A DNA stretch of 64,000 bases from the NCBI RefSeq assembly GCF_019703515.2, contig NC_059359.1, positions 2,717,001-2,781,000 on the forward strand, written 5' to 3'. Shown piece after piece: positions 57,250 through 64,000 of the stretch. This stretch comes from Myxocyprinus asiaticus (taxonomy: Eukaryota > Chordata > Actinopteri > Cypriniformes > Catostomidae). Position numbers and translations under genes: made by a program. Each line of letters starts with the position of its first letter. Position 1 is the stretch's first letter. The notes below the pieces were generated by a model. The model searched no databases and was not told the DNA's origin. It saw only the letters and a list, made by a program, of their open reading frames with translations.

Positions 57250-58230
57250 GTCAACATTATCTATATTTTATTTATTTCTAAATTCTAAATGTCAACTATG
57301 TTACTAACCAAACACTCCCTGCAACTAAACAATTGTGTATCCCAAAAACCACATGACTAGCATCATGTGATATCATTTTCCTCTTTGGTGGACATTTTTA
57401 ACACATAATGGCTAGTGTTCTTTAATTTTTTTCAATATTTGAACAACAATAGCATATTGTCAAGGAGTATATTAACTGACCGTCAACTATGTTGGGTACA
57501 TTGTTATGATTTGAAATATTTCTAACTAAAATACATATTAAAATTTAAGGTTAACCTGATTAAGAAAATGGCACGTGGTTAGCCAGGCAAGGCCTACTAT
57601 TAAAATTATGAGTCAAAATAGGAGAACTGTCAACTATATTACCTGTCAACTAAGTTATCCTCTATGGCCATTTTTTGGGTAACATAGTTGACGGGATCTT
57701 ACTGTGTCCACTGATGTCAACTTATGATACTGGATTATTTTCCATAGATCAGTTTTTTCATCATAATTTAAGCCTGTATGTATCAGAGGACCCTGCATGT
57801 ATGTGTATGCATGCATGTGAATCATGGTGATTAGGGATTAAGGGACATTTAATTGATTTTACAAAATTAACTAGATTATTGTTCCTTTGCAAGTTAAAAC
57901 ATAGATCTTCTTATGTAAATGGTGTCATTGTATTTTGTTAAATAAGCAGGATATTGCTTTTTCAACTGTTACTTTCACTGTCAACTATGTTACATCTGAT
58001 TTTTTTTAAACATTTTATGATTTATGATAAAAAAATGTTACTGTCACTAGTGACCATGCTGAAAATATCACATGAATATCTGCAAAAACATAAAATTTTT
58101 AAAATTGTTTAAAAAGAATGACTGCACATATGGAATAGACAAAAGAACCATTCATTATGTGTGTTACTTGAAGTGTAGCATTTAATCAGTCTGTAATGGC
58201 ATGCAGTTTGTCCGTAACATAGTTGACAAT
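57250..58230. repeat. Cluster of seven GTCAACTATGTTAC-like motifs in both orientations
   Basis: Forward motifs lie at about 57291, 57482, 57629, 57645 and 57980. Reverse motifs (GTAACATAGTTGAC) lie at 57679 and 58214. The core is close to a palindrome. The sequence between is AT-rich and not otherwise repeated. A broken hAT/TTF-type transposase follows at 58388. Confidence 0.8.
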
Positions 58231-58387
58231 CTCACTAGGGAAAACATTATTTCCCTTATAATATCAAAAATGTGTTTAATGCTTAAGCTTTGCAACTAGC
58301 AGATATGTTACATTGAAGAAATATATTAACTTAAACCAGTAGTTGTTTTATTGGGAAATAAATTTGTTTTGGTACTTTTTTGCTGAC

Positions 58388-58760
58388 ATGATTTACCCCA
58401 AAATACCGCCAGGAGCTTCTAGCAGTGATGTGGCTTCTGTTAATGTACCACAGGCTCCTTCTTCCCCAGCTCCCTCTCATCAAATATCTCCCTCCACCTC
58501 AACTCCCCAAAATCACGCTGCAGGTGCTAGCGAAATACTGGACCTGAATTCTAATGCACCATCCCAGCTAATATTAGCTAGCTACCCTAAATGTGCATTG
58601 GGGGCATATCCGATCTTTTAACGCCATATGGTTCTGTTCGCAACCATGGCTGGATACAGTGTTCTGCGGGATGCGTGATTCTGTTTCCCCTGTTGTAAGT
58701 TCTGTGTCACTGAGAGATGCTGTATTCACCTCGTGTCTTACATCTCTTTTATTTTTATCT
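58388..58760 (+). pseudogene. hAT / TTF-type zinc-finger transposase fragment
   Basis: The frame has a Pro/Ser-rich start (GASSSDVASVNVPQAPSSPA), then LDLNSNAPSQLILASYPKC, which resembles the DLN...QP.L.SYP motif before the TTF-type zinc finger of hAT-derived ZMYM-like proteins. After a shift the next frame gives RSFNAIWFCSQPWL, then GYSVLRDA in a third frame, matching the .SFN..W....PWLEYS..RDA order. Two frameshifts and a stop make it a dead fragment. The rest of the protein is not found. Confidence 0.6.
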
Positions 58761-59007
58761 TTTTTACCGTTTATTTTTTGTCACTGCACTTTACCCCTTA
58801 AACTCTGGTGCATTTTTGGGCTGCCGCCTGCTCTTTTTCACACATTTCAATTTAAAAGCTCACCATTCACACATACTGTGGACTAATAGCAAAAATAGGT
58901 CTAATTTTTTCTGAACACCCCCCCCAAAATAATAATAAAAAAGACTCAAATTATTCATAAAGAATATTGTATATGTTTACGACCTTATGATGAACAGAAT
59001 TTTCAAA

Positions 59008-59073
<66 letters not shown>

Positions 59074-60599
59074 TGTCCTAAATTTGTAAGCATTTGTTCT
59101 CCCTTTAAAAAAAGTCTTATTTTATTCCACTAGAAGGGAGCAAATACTAGGAAAAATAATGTTTCATCTATGACCTCCATCACAATATACAGATCTGAAA
59201 TGTAGGTGGCGCTTTATCTCATTTTAGTCCTCACAGATGTGCTCGTCCATAGACATTCAGACTAATTTTTGATTTATGCAATACCCCCATTGTTTCATTG
59301 AATATCTCGGCCTCTGAGTGGACAAAAAGCTCAATCTAGGTGTCTTTAGAAATTTGAGATTCTTCCCTTTGCAATGATATAAAATCACCATTTTATCATT
59401 ATCATTTTATCATCAATAGTCGATAACATACTTTTCCGATGATTGTATTGCATGCTTTTCCTGCTGGAATGCATATTTTGTTCTGGACATCTTAGATATA
59501 ACATTGGATTATTTAAACAAGCAAGCTCACAGACAAGTAAGAAATGGCTCATTTTGTAGAAATCTGTGTAAGGTAAAAGCAGATATAAAGTTTTTAGCTA
59601 TTTGTGGATTACAGCAAAGTCATCGGAACATAAATGAGATGTTTGTATTTGATGACTTACAGAACTCATATTTCACTTTGTGATTCTTTTAAAAATCTTT
59701 CGAACTGTGTTATTAGGGCAACAAAATAAACTGTACGGTCACATTCCTGAGAATGAGAGCTTTCATTTGATATATGACTTGTCCATATATTAACCATATT
59801 ACCACTGGGTGGCGCTTATTTGCGAAGCTGAAGTTTTCAGCCATTATTTTGTTATTTTATGTAACATAAATTCAAATGATAGCCTATATGCCCAACTTAT
59901 GTATCCGACAACTTTAACTTTTAAGTGTAAACTTATCAGCGACACAAGTGTAAACTTATATAGCGCCCCCTGATGGACTCGCCAAAGAATTTAAGGGGTT
60001 TAAACTACTCTGTTTTTGCCATGAAAATAACCTTGGTGCTGACAGGGCATTAAAAATAAATGAAAAATATGTATCCATCCATCCATCCATCCCAAACTCT
60101 GTAACTACACCAACACTAAAACTGAGAAAAATGTCTTGAATAATTTTGTTTTGGATTTTTAGTTACTGCATTTTCATACCCTGTTTTCTCTGAATCTTAG
60201 CATATGAGCCAAACTCGTCTGTCACAGGACAGATCATAGTCTAAGAGAACTTAATTTTGTGTTTTGCCTTTGAAGAGCAGTATAATTGCTAATTACATTT
60301 CCATTTTACCATTTAATCAGACAAGTCAAGATGAAAGAATCATAATAATTTAATAGAATATCATTACTTCTTTAGGCTTCTTTTCCCATCTGTGTTCAAA
60401 TTATAGGTTCTTAACCTTATATGTTATCGATCTCCCCATCTAATATATTTCCTTCCACTCTATCCTTGCATTCACAGGGACTCTGATTTGTCTCTTTGTA
60501 ATTCTAAGGCTGCAATTCTAATTACTCTGAAAGTGTATTGCTGTAATTTCTTTCTTAGTAATGGAGGTAGTATACCAAGAGTAAGTTTGGTACTTTTAT
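58761..60599. other. Non-coding, with a (TA)n tract and fragments of the 3945-5685 family
   Basis: The TA run is at 59019-59070. CACAATATACAGATCTGAAA at 59181 and CATAGACATTCAGACTAA resemble 4197-4255. A short (ATCC)n lies near 60070. Confidence 0.55.
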
Positions 60600-60960
60600 G
60601 GCTAGCCTACCCATTTTAGGTATTTTACCCTGGGACTAGTGCTTTTGGTGTTTTCGCACCTGAGAAACTATACTGTAGTTCCTCGAAGCTGTTTTAAGGG
60701 ACATAAGCCCCTTTCGCACCTACAGTCCTGATACCTTTCCCTTAGTAATTTTCTAGATGAGAACTCTTACGAAGAAAGGAACACCCGAGGGGACTTTTCT
60801 CTTTTGCATTTGCACTCACAAAAGTAACCCTTGTATGGACGTCATCTAGTTTCGACCATTTTTCTTCTGATGGTGTTTGCCTGTGCAATTCATTAGCAAC
60901 AACAAAATCAACAACACTGACGGAGGACCCCAGGATCAGAGCTAAACTTTTGTTAGGGCT
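60600..60960. mobile_element. Element related to 17490-18030
   Basis: CCCCTTTCGCACCTACAGTC near 60710 and TTTTCTAGATGAGAACTCTT near 60750 resemble the complement of the right end of the intron-2 element (GTTCTCATCTAGAAAATTAC), and GACGGAGGA also recurs. The borders are unclear. Confidence 0.5.
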
Positions 60961-62464
60961 GTTTTACACAAATCAGTTTACGCTGCCTAACCAGTTAATG
61001 GTTTAAACGATATAGTTTTTGGATATTCTTAATGAAACTAGTCTCTAAACAGTTTAAAAAGCACCTTATTTCATCCTACCTCATTATACAGCCTCTGAAG
61101 GCAGCGTTTTCCCATTTTAAGACGCAGCCTGTTGGTGCTTCTCAATCGAAAAGTTGCAGCCTACTTAGGCTGGATATCTTGGCTGCCACTTCATCAAGCA
61201 CTGTTGAAGGCCATCTCAATTGTTAGGGCCCTTGGAAGGCAGCCTTGTTTTGCAGCCTGCGTTTGCCATATTTAGGAGGATGCATCATGTGCATCCTTCA
61301 CGACCCCTTGAAAAGCCCTGATATACTGTAGATCACATCAAAGCAACAGACATGGACTAAAAGTCACAAAACTCCAATTTAATTTCAATTTAATTCAATA
61401 ATTTTGTAAATTTCACCATTTTGCTTCAAGACACCTATTTCAGTGATATCTGTCAGGTATTAGAGACATTAAAAAATAAAATCTTACCATGAAATTAAAC
61501 TGGAGTCAGTGTGAATTTTAGTACATGTATGTTATCTTTAACATCATCTATATGCTACTATACTCCTAAAAGTTGACAAACTAAACTTTTAGCAGTTATA
61601 CAGAACTGAAATTTAAAGTCTCTTCTTGTGGGATGACAAGACCTTCGATTTTACAAGCCCCAACTTACTGTAACAAAAAGAAATATGTTGATACTGCAGA
61701 GAAAACAGCATTCATCAAACTATTTCAAGGGGTCTTAAAAGACATGAAATCAAAATTGACTCTATTCATTAATGCAATTTCCCTATTTATTTTACCATCT
61801 TATTTATTACTCAGTTCCTTCCTTTAAACCACCTGGTTCCATTCTGATATGCAACACCCTGTCCTGTCAAGTCCTTTCCTACGGACATTTTTCTTTGGAG
61901 AGTAAAATGAGTTTGTGAACAACGTTTCATGTTGAGTTTAACTAACCCAAAACATTTTAGATAAAGAGCTTGCATGCTCTTTAAAGATGCCACTTTCTAC
62001 ATTGACCTTTCAGATCACATTAAAAGAGCCATCTAAAGCTTAATTCACAAATTCTGCTTTTTGCACTATTGTCACACAAAATCCTCATGTAATCTTGTAC
62101 ACCTGTGCGTATTGAGTTCATCTGGGTTCATCTCTCATGCTCTGGTAAAAAAGCATGAATTTCCTTTTGAGCATTACCTCAAAAACAATTCCCTCCTCCA
62201 CACTTAATTCCCCACAGTGGGATCTAAACGCCTGTGTGCTGAGGGAAACCTTTAATTAATTCTTTTAAAAAAGACACAGTATATCACTGTATGAGCCTGA
62301 CCCAGGGGAATAGACCCTGTTCACAGCCCTAGTGGGAAAATCGTATGCCCCACTCTAGAGATGAGTGACAACATGGCTTACAAAATCTGCAGTGCATATT
62401 TAAAGATTAAAGCAATGTATAGAGTAGACCTGGGCTTTGTAAAACACAGATCCTTCTACAATGT
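60961..62464. other. Non-coding, nothing recognised
   Basis: No gene or clear repeat was seen. Confidence 0.4.
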
Positions 62465-62720
62465 TGTAAAGAGGAGGAGAGCATGGCCGGATCGTGAGGG
62501 TGCATGCCCGGCACTGAATTGTCCTAATCAGCCGGGAGGGGGATAAAGATGAGCCGGAGGCACCAGTTTGAGAGAGAGAGAGAGAGAGAGACACACGCGG
62601 CTGCAGTGTGTGTGTCTGTGTGTTTATACGTGTTTAAGTTGATTTATCTCATTAAAGTTATGTTGACTGTTCTGCCGGTTCTGCCGCCTCCTCCTTGCCC
62701 ATCTTGTGAACCCCGTTACA
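62465..62720 (+). repeat. Left LTR
   Basis: 256 bp, TGTAAAGAGG...CCCCGTTACA, with GGGGGATAAAGATGAGCC (TATA-like) and CATTAAAGTT (poly(A)-like). Confidence 0.88.
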
Positions 62721-63218
62721 TTGGTGCCAAAACCTGGGAAGGAGGAGGGATGCGCTGTCGTGGAGTCCTCACCACTGAAGCCACTGCCATCCACAAGGGG
62801 ACAGAGGAGTCACTGCCGTCCGCCGGGAGCCGGAGGAACCGCTGCCGTCCACCAGGAAGCAGAGGAGCCGTTATCGTCTGCCAGGGGTCGGAGGACTCGC
62901 TGCCATCTGCCAGGGGAGGAGCGGCTGTCATCCACCAGGGGGTCGAGGATTGGCTGAGGACCAGGCGACAGTGTGTCCAGGGACAAGCGAGCGAGTTATT
63001 CTATCTCTCTCCTCTCTCTCTCTCTCTCTCTCTGTCTGTCTCTCCCCCTCACTCTTTCCCTCTCCCCTCTCCCACCCCTCGTCTCTCCCAGGGCTCCAGA
63101 GAGGCGGGGAAGATCTGCCGGCAGAAGGACAGCCGGAAGGGCACCCCCTCCCCTCCAGAAAGGGAAGTGAGTACGTCAAGCCAGAGGTTTCCCTGGCCTG
63201 AATCGGGCGGTGGAGGAG

Positions 63219-63539
63219 TGTGACGAGGAGGAGGGCGTGGCCGAGCCGTGATAACACACTCCTGGCGCTGAATTGTCCTAATCACCTGGGAGGGGGATAA
63301 AGACGAGCCAGAGGCACCAGTTTGAGAGAGAGACACTAAGTTATCCTCTATGGCCATCTCTTGGGTAACATAGTTGACGGGATCTTACTGTGTCCACTGA
63401 TGTCAACTTACACAAGCGGCTGCTGTGTGTGTGTGTCTGTGTGTTTATGTTTGTTTAAGTTGATTTATGTCATTAAAGTTATGTAGACTGTTCTGCCGGT
63501 TCCCACCTCCTCCTTGCCCATCTTGTGAACCCCATTACA
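63219..63539 (+). repeat. Right LTR, carrying a 75-bp insertion
   Basis: 321 bp, TGTGACGAGG...CCCCATTACA. Without the block at 63336-63410 it is about 246 bp and matches the left LTR. Confidence 0.88.
63336..63410 (+). repeat. 75-bp block nearly identical to 57650-57724
   Basis: The block CTAAGTTATCCTCTATGGCC...GATGTCAACTTA differs from 57650-57724 at two bases and sits inside LTR2 where LTR1 has none. It includes one GTAACATAGTTGAC motif. CAC lies at both borders. Confidence 0.92.
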
Positions 63540-63544
63540 AATGT

Positions 63545-64000
63545 ATTTTAATGTTGTGCTGTAGTTTATTTCAGATCAACATGAAATGACATTACCAACC
63601 CATTTTACATTCATAATCTGGTGTATTTCCAAATTAATAGGACATTCAGAGAGAAAAAATGTCTGGTGGGTCTTGATTTTAACCATTGGAAATTGATTGG
63701 ATCATGAAAAGTGGCTATTGCATACAGTATCAGAAAGGAGCCAGGTGTTTGGAAGGGATCATTTGAAAAGTACAGGCCCCGATATACTTCCAGAGAAGTT
63801 CTCCTACGTTATTCGTTCGGGGGTAAAAATAATTTCGAAACAGCCGAACAATGATTTACTATTTGCGAACATTCAGACACGTGCCACACTGATGTGGGAG
63901 GCATTTAGAGGAGCATTTAAATATGAGGACGCTCCATAAAACCTTAACTATGCAACATTAAATTGTGTTATCAGGGACTTTATGCCTCATTCTATGAGTT
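63545..64000. other. Window end: open frame 63697-63939 within a probable repeat
   Basis: An 80-codon plus-strand frame (begins MDHEKWLLHTVSERSQ) has no recognised domain. GGCCCCGATATACTTCCAGA near 63775 looks like a fish transposon end, so the frame is probably transposon sequence. This is uncertain. Confidence 0.25.

Larger units (their letters stand above)
62465..63539 (+). mobile_element. Short Gypsy-like LTR retroelement with two LTRs (non-autonomous)
   Basis: LTR1 is 62465-62720 and LTR2 is 63219-63539. AATGT lies directly before (62460-62464) and after (63540-63544). After LTR1 comes a primer-binding-site-like TGGTGCCAAAACCTGGGA (62722-62739); before LTR2 lies a purine-rich GGTGGAGGAG. 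The 500-bp inside has no gag-pol. It holds four or so imperfect GC-rich repeats (GCCGTCCACCAGGAAGCAGA type) and a CT-rich run. It would need enzymes from another element. Confidence 0.87.

Noticed and set aside
62549..63223. 224-codon plus-strand frame
   Set aside because: It spans LTR sequence and GC-rich repeats of a non-autonomous retroelement; no gag or pol motif was seen.

Overview
The window looks like non-coding-rich nuclear DNA from a bony fish, most likely a cyprinid. It has a vertebrate exon/intron gene with GT-AG introns, many fish-type DNA transposons (Tc1-like, hAT-like, small hairpin elements), CA/TA microsatellites, two tRNA-derived SINEs of the kind seen in East Asian carps, and Gypsy-like LTR remnants. 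No bacterial, organellar or rRNA features were seen. Family names for repeats come from recognition, not from a search.

Left part (about 7.2-25.5 kb): one complete protein-coding gene on the minus strand, a class II cytokine receptor of the IL-20RA/IL-22RA type. Seven coding exons can be joined with intact splice sites and intron phases 1-2-1-0-1-0 into an open reading frame of 533 codons: signal peptide, two fibronectin-III-like domains with seven N-glycosylation sequons, one membrane helix, a box1-like LPK region, and a tail of about 277 residues with a YxxQ STAT3-type motif. Its introns carry a decayed Tc1 element, a long hairpin element, hAT-like elements, a 1.4-kb AATTCTCATTCC-type minisatellite and, in intron 1, a Tc1/mariner transposon with an uninterrupted 346-codon DD34E transposase.

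Middle part (26-43 kb): almost entirely repeats. These include a hAT-like element with an 8-bp target duplication, a tandem array of tRNA-Gly-like units split by a solo LTR, two minus-strand tRNA-derived SINEs with clear target duplications (one sitting inside an older solo LTR), a further solo LTR, and hairpins. Around 33.4-33.9 kb there is a promoter-like patch (CCAAT, CRE and ZNF143-like motifs) followed by two small exon-like blocks of an unidentified gene.

Right part (43-64 kb): two deleted copies of one Tc1-like family that share a frameshift, a second copy of the intron-6 Tc1 family carrying a nested 586-bp hAT-type insertion, a cluster of seven GTCAACTATGTTAC-like motifs next to a broken hAT/TTF-type transposase fragment, and a short Gypsy-like LTR element with both LTRs, a primer-binding site and AATGT target duplications. 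Its right LTR contains a 75-bp near-copy of DNA lying 5.7 kb away.

Nothing suggests genes working together beyond the single receptor gene. The main interest is the receptor structure, the intact transposase and the layered insertion history.
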